Part shown: in pieces, positions 52,834-62,029 of the stretch
Layout: each line of letters opens with the position of its first letter
Position numbering within the stretch: position 1 is the first letter of the stretch
Assembly: GCF_002896875.1 (NCBI RefSeq)
Contig: NZ_CP023278.1
Location: 5,464,501 to 5,528,500 of the forward strand
Origin: Nostoc sp. CENA543
GTDB lineage: Bacteria; Cyanobacteriota; Cyanobacteriia; Cyanobacteriales; Nostocaceae
Length of the DNA: 64,000 nt
Direction: 5' to 3'
Notes under the pieces: model-generated
Database searches by the model: none
Told to the model about the DNA's origin: nothing
The model's input: only the letters and a program-made list of their open reading frames with translations
Made by a program: the position numbers and the translations under genes

Positions 52834-54030
52834 ATGCAAAATCTGAATGCAGGCGGAATTAAGCATTTTAAGTATCCCAATAGACTGTTAATTGTGGGTG
52901 CTGTGACTTTGGCTGTGGCTAGTGGTGCAAGTTCGTTATATTTTTTATTGAATGGGCGCAATACTGGAGAAAAAAGCACTCCTGTGGTGATAGATAACCG
53001 TCCTGTCATGAAAGCGGTAACAGCGTTAGGACGCATAGAACCTGAAGGCGAAGTCATACAAATATCCGTTTCTCAGACTGCGGGTAGTAACCGTATAGCG
53101 GAACTGTTAGTGAAACAGGGCGATCGCATTCAAAAAGGACAGATTATTGCTATTCTGGATAATCGAGACACCCGAATAGCAGCATTAAAAGTAGCCCAAC
53201 AACGGGTAAAAGTCGCACAATCACAACTAGCACAGGTAAAAGCCGGGGCAAAACAGGGAGAAATTGCTGCCCAACAAGCCTTAATATCAGAACTAGAAGC
53301 GGAACTGCGCCAAGAAGTAGCGGCGAGAGTAGCCACAGTTAAACGCCTAGAAGCCGAAGTCAGAAATGCTCAACTAGAATATCAGCGTTATCAATATCTG
53401 CAAGAAACTGGTGCTGTTTCTGCGTCGATGCGGGATAGTAAAAAGTTAACCTTAGAAACAGCACAAGAGAGTTTACGAGAAGCCATAGCTAACCGCACTC
53501 AAACATCAGAAACCCTCAATGAAAGACTCAGACAAGCCAAAGCCACCCTAGAAAAGATTGCAGAGATACGTCCTACCGATGTACAAGCAGCACAAGCAGA
53601 AGTAGAAAATGCTCAAGCCGCAGTCCAAGAAGCCAAAGCTAACTTAGATTTAGCCTATGTCAAAGCTACCAAAGCCGGTCAAGTTTTAAAAATTCACACT
53701 TGGGATGGCGAAGTAGTCAGCGATAAAGGAATTGTCGAAATTGGACAAACGAATCAAATGTACGTTGTTGCAGAAGTCTATGAAACCGACATTAATCAAG
53801 TCAAAATCGGACAACGTGCAACCATCACCCAAGTCAACCTCCCAGGAAAACTAGAGGGAACAGTCAATGAAATTGGTTTACTGATAGCCAAAAAAGACGT
53901 ACTCAACACCGATCCCGCCGCAGACATCGACGCAAGAGTAGTAGAAGTCAAAATCCGCCTCACCCCAGAATCAAGTCAACGAGTAGAAGGTTTAACTAAT
54001 TCTAAAGTCAGAGTCATGATTAGTAGGTGA
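52834..54030 (+). CDS. devB: DevB-type membrane fusion protein (ABC exporter adaptor)
   Basis: 398 residues from ATG 52834 (GGCGGTG upstream); a TTG at 52765 would add a non-signal sequence. One N-terminal transmembrane segment (LLIVGAVTLAVASGASSLYFLL), then an HlyD-type domain. The lipoyl-like half (TALGRIEPEGEVIQISV), two long coiled-coil arms (about 120-290; VKVAQSQLAQVKAGAKQG, EVENAQAAVQEAKANLDL) and a C-terminal barrel (VVAEVYETDINQVKIGQ) follow. Connects the inner-membrane DevCA exporter to the outer membrane. The devBCA system of heterocyst formers exports envelope glycolipid; several paralogues exist, so the substrate here is inferred. Confidence 0.92.
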   Translation: MQNLNAGGIKHFKYPNRLLIVGAVTLAVASGASSLYFLLNGRNTGEKSTPVVIDNRPVMKAVTALGRIEPEGEVIQISVSQTAGSNRIAELLVKQGDRIQKGQIIAILDNRDTRIAALKVAQQRVKVAQSQLAQVKAGAKQGEIAAQQALISELEAELRQEVAARVATVKRLEAEVRNAQLEYQRYQYLQETGAVSASMRDSKKLTLETAQESLREAIANRTQTSETLNERLRQAKATLEKIAEIRPTDVQAAQAEVENAQAAVQEAKANLDLAYVKATKAGQVLKIHTWDGEVVSDKGIVEIGQTNQMYVVAEVYETDINQVKIGQRATITQVNLPGKLEGTVNEIGLLIAKKDVLNTDPAADIDARVVEVKIRLTPESSQRVEGLTNSKVRVMISR

Positions 54031-54037
54031 GTGGTGA

Positions 54038-54187
54038 GTGCTGTTAGCGGAAGCGGGGCGTTTAGCCCGTGCTGAGTAATGAGTAATGAGTAATGAGTAA
54101 TGAGTAATGAGTAATGAGTAATGAGTAATGAGTAATGAGTAATGAGTAATGAGTAATGACTAATGACTAATGACTAATTACTAATTA
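54038..54187 (+). repeat. 40-bp element followed by a long TGAGTAA array
   Basis: gtgctgttagcggaagcggg (54038 on) to gtgctgag (54076), then about 12 TGAGTAA units to near 54160, then TGACTAA units and taattactaattac before the devC ATG. The array fills the devB-devC gap of about 160 bp. Confidence 0.92.
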
Positions 54188-54190
54188 CCT

Positions 54191-55354
54191 ATGTTCAAAC
54201 GCAAAATTCCTTTAGCATGGTTGCAATTGTCGCGGGAAAAGGCACGGATGTTAGTGGCGATCGCTGGTATTGCTTTTGCAGATGTGCTAATGTTCCTACA
54301 ATTGGGTATCCGCGAAGCTTTATTTGATGGTGCAGTACAATTCCACAACAGTTTGGAAGGTGAGATTGTATTAGTTAGTTCTCGCTATAAAGCTTTAATT
54401 TCCCTTGACCAATTCTCACAAAGAAGACTATATCAAGCACTGGGTTTTACAGGGGTGCAATCAGTTAGTCCAATATATCTAGATTCTGTTCCCTGGAAAA
54501 ATCCTGATAATCAACAGACTTGGCAAATTTTCGCGATTGGGTTTAACCCAGAAGAAAAAGTTACTAATCTACCAGGTGTACAAGAAAATTTAAATGCCTT
54601 GAGAGAACCGGATACAATTTTATTTGACCGTGGTTCGCGTCAGGAATTTGGACAAATTGTCACTAAGTTTGAAGGTAATCATCAAGTTTTTACAGAGTTA
54701 AATAATCGCAAAATCAATGTTGTTGGTTTATTTAGATTAGGAACATCTTTTGGCATTAATGGTAATATAATTACTAGTGATGTAAATTTCTTGCGTCTGT
54801 TTGGTAATCAAAGAAGACAACAAGGTTTAATAGATTTTGGCTTAATTAAGTTAGAACCGGAAGCAGATATCAATTGGGTAATTGCTAATTTAAAAGCTAA
54901 TTTACCTAACGATGTGCAAGTTCTTTCTAAACAGGAATTTATAGCTAGAGAGAAAAGTTTTTGGAATACTAGTACCCCAGTAGGATTTACCTTTACTTTA
55001 GGTGCAATCATTGGTTTTATTGTCGGTGCAGTAATTGTTTATCAAATACTTTATAGTGATGTTTCTGACCATTTACCAGAATATGCCACACTCAAAGCCA
55101 TAGGTTTTAAAAATCGCTATTTACTAGTATTGGTATTTCAAGAAGCCTTAATTTTAGCAGCTATTGGTTTTATTCCTGGATTTGCAATTTCTCAAGGTTT
55201 ATATTTAATCACTCGTCAAGCAACATTGTTACCAATCATGATGACGATTGAAAGGGCAGTTTTAATATTCATCCTCACCACCTTGATGTGTACAATTTCT
55301 GCCTCTATTGCCATCCAAAAATTACAAGCTGCCGACCCTGCCGATATTTTTTAA
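54191..55354 (+). CDS. devC: DevC-type ABC exporter permease
   Basis: 387 residues, MacB/FtsX-like permease. First transmembrane segment at about 20-42 (MLVAIAGIAFADVLMFLQ), a large periplasmic domain (about 45-260; VYLDSVPWKN-like beta structure), then three helices (TFTLGAIIGFIVGAVIVYQIL, LVLVFQEALILAAIGFIPGF, AVLIFILTTLMCTISASIAI). The end LQAADPADIF is typical of DevC. Between devB and devA in the standard order. Confidence 0.93.
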   Translation: MFKRKIPLAWLQLSREKARMLVAIAGIAFADVLMFLQLGIREALFDGAVQFHNSLEGEIVLVSSRYKALISLDQFSQRRLYQALGFTGVQSVSPIYLDSVPWKNPDNQQTWQIFAIGFNPEEKVTNLPGVQENLNALREPDTILFDRGSRQEFGQIVTKFEGNHQVFTELNNRKINVVGLFRLGTSFGINGNIITSDVNFLRLFGNQRRQQGLIDFGLIKLEPEADINWVIANLKANLPNDVQVLSKQEFIAREKSFWNTSTPVGFTFTLGAIIGFIVGAVIVYQILYSDVSDHLPEYATLKAIGFKNRYLLVLVFQEALILAAIGFIPGFAISQGLYLITRQATLLPIMMTIERAVLIFILTTLMCTISASIAIQKLQAADPADIF

Positions 55355-55397
55355 AAATCATTCCCAGTCCCCAGTCCCCAATCCCTATTCCCTAACT

Positions 55398-56081
55398 ATG
55401 TCATCTGCGATCGCTATTTCCCATCTCAACCATTATTATGGTGTAGGTTCACTCAAAAAACAAATTCTTTTTGATATCAACCTAGAAATTCAAGCAGGCG
55501 AAATTGTCATTATGACAGGGCCTTCCGGTTCAGGTAAAACTACTTTACTAACACTAATTGGCAGTTTACGTTCTGTACAGTCAGGTAGCCTGAAAATATT
55601 AGGTAAAGAACTATGTGGTGCAACTAAAAATGAAATGGTCGAAGTCCGCCGCCATATTGGCTATATCTTTCAAGCCCATAACTTATTAGGTTTTCTCACA
55701 GCCCAACAAAATGTGCAGATGCCGTTTGAAATGAATAATGCTGTTCCCTTTCGAGAAGCACAAGCTAAAGCAGCCGCAATGTTAACTACAGTGGGCTTAG
55801 GAGAAAGACTAAATTACTATCCCGATGGACTCTCAGGCGGACAAAAACAAAGAGTTGCTATTGCTAGGGCTTTAGTGCATCACCCTCAATTAGTATTAGC
55901 CGATGAACCGACAGCAGCTTTAGATAGTAAATCAGGTAGAGATGTAGTCAATTTAATGCAGCAATTAGCCAAAGAACAAGGCTGCACAATTCTTTTAGTA
56001 ACCCATGATAATCGTATTTTAGATATTGCCGATCGCATTATTCGGATGGAAGATGGCTATTTAGTGAAATCTGACCCATAG
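55398..56081 (+). CDS. devA: DevA-type ABC exporter ATPase
   Basis: 227 residues from ATG 55398; an in-frame start upstream lies in repeat sequence. Walker A GPSGSGKTT (41-49), Q loop FQAHNLLGF, signature LSGGQKQ (145-151), Walker B LVLADEPT (165-172), H loop LLVTHDN. The LolD/MacB-like class. Completes a devBCA operon; unlike the transposon-linked sets it directly follows devC with 43 bp of cccagtccccaatccc-type repeats. Confidence 0.95.
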   Translation: MSSAIAISHLNHYYGVGSLKKQILFDINLEIQAGEIVIMTGPSGSGKTTLLTLIGSLRSVQSGSLKILGKELCGATKNEMVEVRRHIGYIFQAHNLLGFLTAQQNVQMPFEMNNAVPFREAQAKAAAMLTTVGLGERLNYYPDGLSGGQKQRVAIARALVHHPQLVLADEPTAALDSKSGRDVVNLMQQLAKEQGCTILLVTHDNRILDIADRIIRMEDGYLVKSDP

Positions 56082-56097
56082 CAATAATAGTTTTTAG

Positions 56098-56132
56098 TAA
56101 GGACTTTAGTCCTTATATGAGGACTGAAGTCC
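56098..56132. repeat. TAAGGACT...AGTCCTTA palindrome after devA
   Basis: taaggact (56098-56105), tt, agtcctta (56108-56115), then ggactgaagtcc as a further palindrome (56121-56132). Same core as at 16205-16224. It lies between converging devA and the J-domain gene and could end both transcripts. Confidence 0.7.
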
Positions 56133-56147
56133 CCACTACGAACTTTT

Positions 56148-57230
56148 TTATTCAAAAATAATCATATCCTCTAATTCTGACATCATCTGCTCTAATAAAT
56201 CTTCCATCATCTCCTCATTCATAGAATTGAGAGTGGCTGGCCCCTTGAGAAACTCTTTAATGGTCATTTTCTGGTCACGGAAGCTCATAACAAAATCACG
56301 AATTTGGGCGACAATATTAATTTGTTGTTCCATTGTCTGCACCATAAAATCTACATAATCTACACCTTGTTTAGCAGCTTTGCGGGCATCTGCTAACATT
56401 GCCCCTTCGGGAGTATTTTTAGCTAACCTTAATTCCCGCTTGAGGTTTTCATATTGATTAGAGAGAATTTCGTTTTGCTGTTCTAGACTTTTACATTTAC
56501 GGGTCAAATCATCTTCACTATTATTATCAATTGTTTCACCTAATTGATGTTGTCTTTCAATTTCTAGAAGCCTAGCTAAATCACCTTCTTGATAAGCTTT
56601 ATTGATTTCCTTCATAATTTCAGTATGATTCTGAAGGGTTTCTTGATCTTGGACTTTATCAGGGTGAAAAATCTCTGCTAACTTCAAAAAGGTTTGGCGA
56701 ATCTTTCTTGATTCATCTGTTCTAGCCGTGGAGGGAGTATCTAAGGGTTGTTGAGTTTGCCAATTAGGGCGACGATGTGTATTGGTATCTTGCTCACTAC
56801 TTTCTGGAGAGCGAAAATTTTCAAATAATTCATCTAGTTCTGGATCATCTATATCTGCATCAGTCTGTTTTTCTTTATAACTGATGACTCCCGCAAATTG
56901 TAAATTACGATAAACTTTTTCTATATTATTTTTCGTTTGCTTGCCAAATTTTCTTTTAGTCAAAAGTTCATCAAATATAGCATGAATTTCTTGGTCAAGT
57001 TCTGCCATTTTCTGGAAATTAGGCGTAGCCTTATGAAATATATCAGTGGCTAAAGAACGCATCTTTTCCACAAAATTATTGAGTTCTGTACGTTTTTTCT
57101 TGATCTGTTTGAGCAGGGATTGATGTTCTTTTTCTAATACCTCTAAGCGGATATGTAAATCAGAAAGGGCTAAAGATGTTGTTTTGCTGTTGGGGGGTGT
57201 GCGGGGCTGAGATGCTGCTTTGCGGGGCAT
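56148..57230 (-). CDS. J-domain protein (DnaJ-like)
   Basis: 360 residues. Long N-terminal coiled coil (VLEKEHQSLLKQIKKKRTEL) and acidic linker, then a J domain with IFHPDK (H189-P190-D191), helices II and III (IRQTFLKLAEIF, EIMKEINKAYQEGDLARLLEI), and a C-terminal coiled coil (LEQQNEILSNQYENLKREL). The J domain stimulates Hsp70 (DnaK) ATPase; this divergent J-protein is typical of cyanobacteria. Cytosolic. Client unknown. Confidence 0.85.
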   Translation of the reverse strand: MPRKAASQPRTPPNSKTTSLALSDLHIRLEVLEKEHQSLLKQIKKKRTELNNFVEKMRSLATDIFHKATPNFQKMAELDQEIHAIFDELLTKRKFGKQTKNNIEKVYRNLQFAGVISYKEKQTDADIDDPELDELFENFRSPESSEQDTNTHRRPNWQTQQPLDTPSTARTDESRKIRQTFLKLAEIFHPDKVQDQETLQNHTEIMKEINKAYQEGDLARLLEIERQHQLGETIDNNSEDDLTRKCKSLEQQNEILSNQYENLKRELRLAKNTPEGAMLADARKAAKQGVDYVDFMVQTMEQQINIVAQIRDFVMSFRDQKMTIKEFLKGPATLNSMNEEMMEDLLEQMMSELEDMIIFE

Positions 57231-57310
57231 GGAAGATGTAAGGTAATTTTAGGGTTGAAAGCAGAATACCTGCAAGCTCAGTGGAAATCAACAGACATAA
57301 GATACATTTA

Positions 57311-57452
57311 TTAGTCAATAGTCATTAGTCATTAGTCAATAGTCATTAGTCATTAGTCATTAGTCATTAGTCATTAGTATTTCTTTCCCTATCTCTCCTG
57401 TCTCCCGTAAGCCCCTAAACCCCTACACCCTTACACCCTTACACCCTTAAAT
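57311..57452. repeat. STRR heptamer array and CACCCTTA tandem before topA
   Basis: TAGTCAT and TAGTCAA units (57312-57377) followed by CTCCTGTCTCCC and ACACCCTT units (57421-57452). Divides the J-domain gene and topA, which are divergent. Confidence 0.85.
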
Positions 57453-57515
57453 CTTAATAGTACATCCAGACTAACAGTCTGATAAAATACCATAGAGCAT
57501 TAACCAACAGGTGTT

Positions 57516-59714
57516 ATGGCGAAACGTCTTTTAGTCGTTGAATCTCCTGGTAAAGTTAAGAAACTCAGCCAAATTCTGGGTACAGATTGGATAGTCCGGG
57601 CTAGTTGTGGACATATTCGTGAACTCAGCAATCAGGGTGAGGATTCCCTGGGGTTTAGTATGGAGGGCGGTAGTGTACGATGCAACTATGTACCGCGTGA
57701 CCAACGTGCTAAGGAGACTATTCAACAACTCAAGGCGTTTAGTAAGCAAGTAGATGAGGTTGTTTTAGCAACTGACCCAGACCGAGAGGGTGAAACGATC
57801 GCCTGGCATCTTAAAGAGGTGTTAGGATTACGTGATGCTAAACGGGTAATTTATACCGAAATTACTGCATCGGCGGTGAGAAATGCGATCGCACACCCCA
57901 GAAAGTTAGACTTAAATCTGGTAGGTGCGGGATTATGCCGCGATTGTCTGGATAAATTGGTAGGTTATAAAGGTAGTCCCTTAGTTTGGGCTTTAAATAA
58001 CGGTGCTAAAAGTGTCGGTCGAGTCCAAAGTGCGACACTCCACCTAATTTGTCAGCGTGAAAGAGAAATTCAAACCTTCGTACCCCAAGATTATTGGAAT
58101 GTTTGGGTAGATTATCAAGAGGGCTTTCGGGCTTTTTATAAAGGGACGACCGACACAGCTAAGGAAACCGAACAGCAGGAAACAGAAACCCATGATGATG
58201 CGGCTGATAACACCACAAAAGCACCAGAATCTAAACGGGTACTGTCAGAAGCAGAAGCTATCAGGTTAACTGAAACAGCAAAACAGCATCCCCACCAAGT
58301 AATTCTCATAGAAGGTAAGACAGTCCAACGCCAACCACCACCACCTTTTACCACCTCGACGTTGCAACAAGCCGCCGGTTCTAAGCTGAAATTCGCTCCA
58401 GATAAAACTATGCAGGTGGCGCAAAAATTATATGAGGCGGGGTTAATTACCTATATGCGAACCGACTCAGTAATGTTGAGTCCCGAATTTTGCGAGAGTG
58501 CGCGCCAGTGGTTAGAACAAAACGACCCGCAAAATGTCCCGCCCAAAGTCGCCAAGCACCGCAGCAGCAAAACAGCCCAAGAAGCCCACGAAGCCATTCG
58601 CCCCACAGATGTGTTTCGTCCCTCAGTACAATTACGAGAAGAATTACCAGCCGATGAATTTAATTTATACGTGATGATTTGGAAACGGGCAATGGCTTCT
58701 CAATGTCGTTCCGCCCAACTCCGTAAAACTTTAGTCGTCACCCAGTCGGGGAATCTCTTGTGGCAAGCGAGGGGGCAAGTTATCGAATTTTACGGTTATG
58801 CCAAGTATTGGAATAATCTCAGTAAAGATTCGGTTTTACCTGAGTTACAGCAAAAACAGGCTTTAACCTTAGATAATGCCAATTTTGAGAAAAAACAAAC
58901 ACAACCACCGCCACGCTACAGCGAACCCAAATTAGTGCAGCTCATGGAACGCAAAGGCATCGGTCGCCCTAGTACCTATGCTCCCACAGTCGCCACCCTT
59001 AAGCATCGGGGTTATGTGGAGTTAGCTAAGGGTAATTTGCAACCCACCGCATTAGGGCTAGAAGTTGACACTTTTTTACAGAAAGCACTGCCAGATTTAC
59101 TAGAAGCAGAATTCACCGCTAAAATGGAAGACGCTTTAGATGCGATCGCTCAAGGTAAACAAGGCTGGCAACAATATCTCACCAATTGGAATCAAGATTA
59201 CTTTGTCCCTGCACTCTCCAAAGCTAAAAATGTAGTGGTAGGTGTATCAACTGGTACAACATCTACACCACGCCAATACGAAACCTCTAGGACACGCTGC
59301 CCAGAGTGTAACAATTGTCTTTCTAAAATTAAAAGCAGTAAACTCCAGAAAAAATATTTTCTCAAATGTACTAGCGGCTGTGAAAACATTGTACTGTTTT
59401 GGAGCGATCGCTCTAAAAGTTGGGAAGCACCCAAAAATCAAGCAAGCGGCACAGAAAATAAAGCCAAGCCGCCTGCTAAAGTAACGTCTTATCCTTGCCC
59501 AGTGTGCAAGCAGCCTTTAGAGGAGTACAGTTACACCAAAGACGGACAGTCGAAAACCATGTTGCGGTGTTCTAATCCTAAGTCACGCCAGGATAATAAG
59601 CATAAGGATGTAGCCTACTTCAGCACCCAGAAAGGTTGGTGGAGTCCGAAGTTTGGCGAACTGGGGAAGGAAGAGGCAGGGGGCAGGGGGGCAGGGAGCA
59701 GGGGGAAAAGGTAG
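57516..59714 (+). CDS. topA: DNA topoisomerase I
   Basis: Relaxes negative supercoils. 732 residues. TOPRIM: E9 (VVESPGK), DPDREGE (88-94). Active-site Y313 in GLITYMRTDS. Clasp motifs RVQSATLHLIC and GIGRPSTYAPTVATLK. Two C-terminal zinc-type Cys clusters (about 580-620, RCPECNNC/CTSGCE; 655-690, CPVCKQP/RCSNP). The last about 16 residues (GKEEAGGRGAGSRGKR) are encoded by the G-rich array that follows and differ in composition. The stop TAG comes from the GGTAGACAA repeat. The frame is otherwise intact. Confidence 0.97.
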   Translation: MAKRLLVVESPGKVKKLSQILGTDWIVRASCGHIRELSNQGEDSLGFSMEGGSVRCNYVPRDQRAKETIQQLKAFSKQVDEVVLATDPDREGETIAWHLKEVLGLRDAKRVIYTEITASAVRNAIAHPRKLDLNLVGAGLCRDCLDKLVGYKGSPLVWALNNGAKSVGRVQSATLHLICQREREIQTFVPQDYWNVWVDYQEGFRAFYKGTTDTAKETEQQETETHDDAADNTTKAPESKRVLSEAEAIRLTETAKQHPHQVILIEGKTVQRQPPPPFTTSTLQQAAGSKLKFAPDKTMQVAQKLYEAGLITYMRTDSVMLSPEFCESARQWLEQNDPQNVPPKVAKHRSSKTAQEAHEAIRPTDVFRPSVQLREELPADEFNLYVMIWKRAMASQCRSAQLRKTLVVTQSGNLLWQARGQVIEFYGYAKYWNNLSKDSVLPELQQKQALTLDNANFEKKQTQPPPRYSEPKLVQLMERKGIGRPSTYAPTVATLKHRGYVELAKGNLQPTALGLEVDTFLQKALPDLLEAEFTAKMEDALDAIAQGKQGWQQYLTNWNQDYFVPALSKAKNVVVGVSTGTTSTPRQYETSRTRCPECNNCLSKIKSSKLQKKYFLKCTSGCENIVLFWSDRSKSWEAPKNQASGTENKAKPPAKVTSYPCPVCKQPLEEYSYTKDGQSKTMLRCSNPKSRQDNKHKDVAYFSTQKGWWSPKFGELGKEEAGGRGAGSRGKR

Positions 59715-59845
59715 ACAAGGTAGACAAGGTAGACAAGGGTGACAAGGTAGACAAGGTAGAATTTTTTACTATGCCCAATGCCCCATGCCCAATGCCCCAT
59801 GCCCAATGCCCAATGCCCCATGCCCAATGCCCCATGCCCCATTCC
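59668..59845. repeat. GGGGCAG, GGTAGACAA and CCCAATGCCCCATG arrays
   Basis: In order: a G-rich block (59676-59705), five to six GGTAGACAA units (59709-59757), then alternating atgcccaatgccccatgcc units up to 59845. The first two parts code for the TopA end and its stop. The third ends at the stop of the BchE-like gene (59846). Confidence 0.88.
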
Positions 59846-61429
59846 CTATTCGTGAAATTCCGGCAAATCATTAGGCGCACCACAGGCGGAAATGTTACCT
59901 GTGAAGTTTACGTCTGCTACGAGTTCTGGGTGGGCTTGTTTGCGTTGGGCGATTTGTTCGCGGGTGAGAATTTTGGATTCGTCGAAACCTAGTTCGATTT
60001 CTGTTTGTAGTCCTTTATACTTGACTCGTTTTAAGTTGTAGAAGCGTTTGTTGAGGGTGGTTTGGACGAATGCTTTTAAACAACCTAAAAGATATCTGCG
60101 CTTAAAGGGATCTTTGACAAACCAATATTCCAAGGTTTTGCGGAGGTAGAAACGGGCGTAGTTTCGCAACACTCCTTTGAGAACGTCTTCCCTTTCCATT
60201 GCATCGGGTTTCATGATGGGGGTGACGAAGTTATATTGCGAATAGTCTCGGACTTCGACGCGATCGCCTAAATCTTGGAATAATTCAGAAAATGGCCAAG
60301 GGGTAAACATATTCCAGTTCACCATGTCGGTTTGCCAATCCAAAGCCATTTTATAGGTTTCCTCAATGGTTTCTGGGGTTTCATTTTCTAAACCCATAAT
60401 AAATTGAGCTTCGGCAACCATGCCATTTTTTCTTAATAGTTGAATCGCTTTTTTGTTCTGCTCAATTGTGGTTTCTTTGCGGAACAAATTCAACTTTAAT
60501 TGGGCTGCTGCTTCTGTTCCCAAAGACACATGAACTAGTCCAGCTTTACGATACAGAGGTAATTCCTCTTCATCCCGCAAGATATCTGTCACCCTGGTAT
60601 TAATTCCCCAATAAACGCCTAAATTGCGTTCGATTAATTCGTTACACAGGGCAATAAATTTGGGTTTGTTAATAGTTGGTTCTTCATCAGCCAGAATAAA
60701 AAATCCAACTTTGTGTTTTTTCACCAGAATTTCAATCTGATCTACGAATTTTTTGGGAGTGCTGGAACGGTATTTGCGCCAGAATGCCCACTGAGAACAG
60801 AAACGACAGGAGAAAGGACATCCTCTAGCATAGTTGGGAACAGCTACCCGCACATTTAAAGGAGTGTAAATATATTTACTCCAATCTAAAAGACTCCAAT
60901 CTGGGGTGAGAGTATCTAAATCAGCAATGGGGGGATGGGCTGGTGTAGCGATAACTTGCCCATTTTCAATGAAGGCGATACCTAAAATATTACGGCGATC
61001 GCGCTCATCTGTACCATTGGCGATCGCGGTAATTAAATTCACCGTAATTTCTTCACCCTCACCCCGGATAATATAATCTACCCAGGGAGCTTCCTGAAAC
61101 ACCTCATTATACATATAAGTAGGATGCACCCCACCCATGATGGTTTTCGCTTGGGGACAAACCTCTTTCACAATCCTTAAGGTGGTTTGCGATTGATAAA
61201 TCATTGGGGTGATAGCTGTCGCCAACACCACATCCGGCTGATGTTCAGCAATCATCTTGGCTAAAGCATCATCAGCAATATAATCCGTCATCGCATCAAT
61301 GAAGCGAATATCATTAAAGCCTGCTGTCTTTAATGCTCCACCCACATAAGGAACCCAACTTGGTGGCCAATTCCCGGCAATTTCCGCACCACCAGAATGA
61401 TAATTGGGTTGAATCATCATGATCCGCAT
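59846..61429 (-). CDS. BchE-like B12-binding radical SAM protein
   Basis: 527 residues. B12-binding domain (1-170; PNYHSGGAEIAGNWPPSWVPYV is the distinctive BchE start), then the radical SAM domain with the 4Fe-4S cluster cysteines C204, C208 and C211 (GCPFSCRFC). The end is helical (GCLKAFVQTTLNKRFYNLKRV). Anaerobic Mg-protoporphyrin IX monomethyl ester cyclase (BchE) forms ring E of bacteriochlorophyll with water as oxygen source. Cyanobacteria normally use the oxygen-dependent AcsF/ChlA; homologues such as this may act under low oxygen or on other substrates. No partner genes are adjacent. Confidence 0.85.
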   Translation of the reverse strand: MRIMMIQPNYHSGGAEIAGNWPPSWVPYVGGALKTAGFNDIRFIDAMTDYIADDALAKMIAEHQPDVVLATAITPMIYQSQTTLRIVKEVCPQAKTIMGGVHPTYMYNEVFQEAPWVDYIIRGEGEEITVNLITAIANGTDERDRRNILGIAFIENGQVIATPAHPPIADLDTLTPDWSLLDWSKYIYTPLNVRVAVPNYARGCPFSCRFCSQWAFWRKYRSSTPKKFVDQIEILVKKHKVGFFILADEEPTINKPKFIALCNELIERNLGVYWGINTRVTDILRDEEELPLYRKAGLVHVSLGTEAAAQLKLNLFRKETTIEQNKKAIQLLRKNGMVAEAQFIMGLENETPETIEETYKMALDWQTDMVNWNMFTPWPFSELFQDLGDRVEVRDYSQYNFVTPIMKPDAMEREDVLKGVLRNYARFYLRKTLEYWFVKDPFKRRYLLGCLKAFVQTTLNKRFYNLKRVKYKGLQTEIELGFDESKILTREQIAQRKQAHPELVADVNFTGNISACGAPNDLPEFHE

Positions 61430-62029
61430 AATCTACCTCCTAATTAGGAACTGGGGACTGGTGATTAGGGACTGGGATTTTTACACTGCTCAATGCCCAG
61501 CGAATACCAATTCGCAATTCGCAATTCGCAATGGGCTAACGCCCCGCTACGCTAACGCAATGGACTAACGTCCCGCTTCGCTAACGCAATTAAAAAACTT
61601 AGATGCAGCAAACCTTTCACGGTTTACATCTGTATCAAGGTTTTCATGAATTGGTATAACAGCACCGTCAAGCTAGTGCTATCCTATAGGTTGCTTCCCC
61701 GACTTCCTGAAAAAAGTCGCGGATCTTAATCAACGCTAACCACTCCGTATATTGATGAAAAGTTATGATGAGGATGCTAATCGAACGATAAATTACCATT
61801 TATCCACACATCCTTATATAACTTTATAGTTATTAATCCTCAAAATAAAGTCACTGTTTGAAAAATTAATAGTTAGTCAATAGTTATTAGGGACTGGGGA
61901 CTGGGGATTGGGGATTGGGAAGATGGGGAAGTGTGGGGAGTGTGGGGAGAGAGGGCGGAAAGATTTCTTCCCTATCCTCCCACACCTTCCACCCCTCCCA
62001 CACTTCCTGCTTGCCCCCTGCCCCATTCC
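61430..62029. other. Gene-free 600-bp stretch with repeats
   Basis: Holds the GCAATTC/GCTAACGC composite (61501-61590), a near copy of the one at 1291-1385; AT-rich sequence (61600-61870); and GGGGATTGG plus GTGTGGGGA tandems (61891-61955). No gene supported. Confidence 0.65.

Noticed and set aside
59615-59992. Frames through the repeat array after topA (both strands)
   Set aside because: They are made of tandem repeat units (GGHWALGMG-like or DKVDKVDK) and overlap topA and the BchE-like gene.
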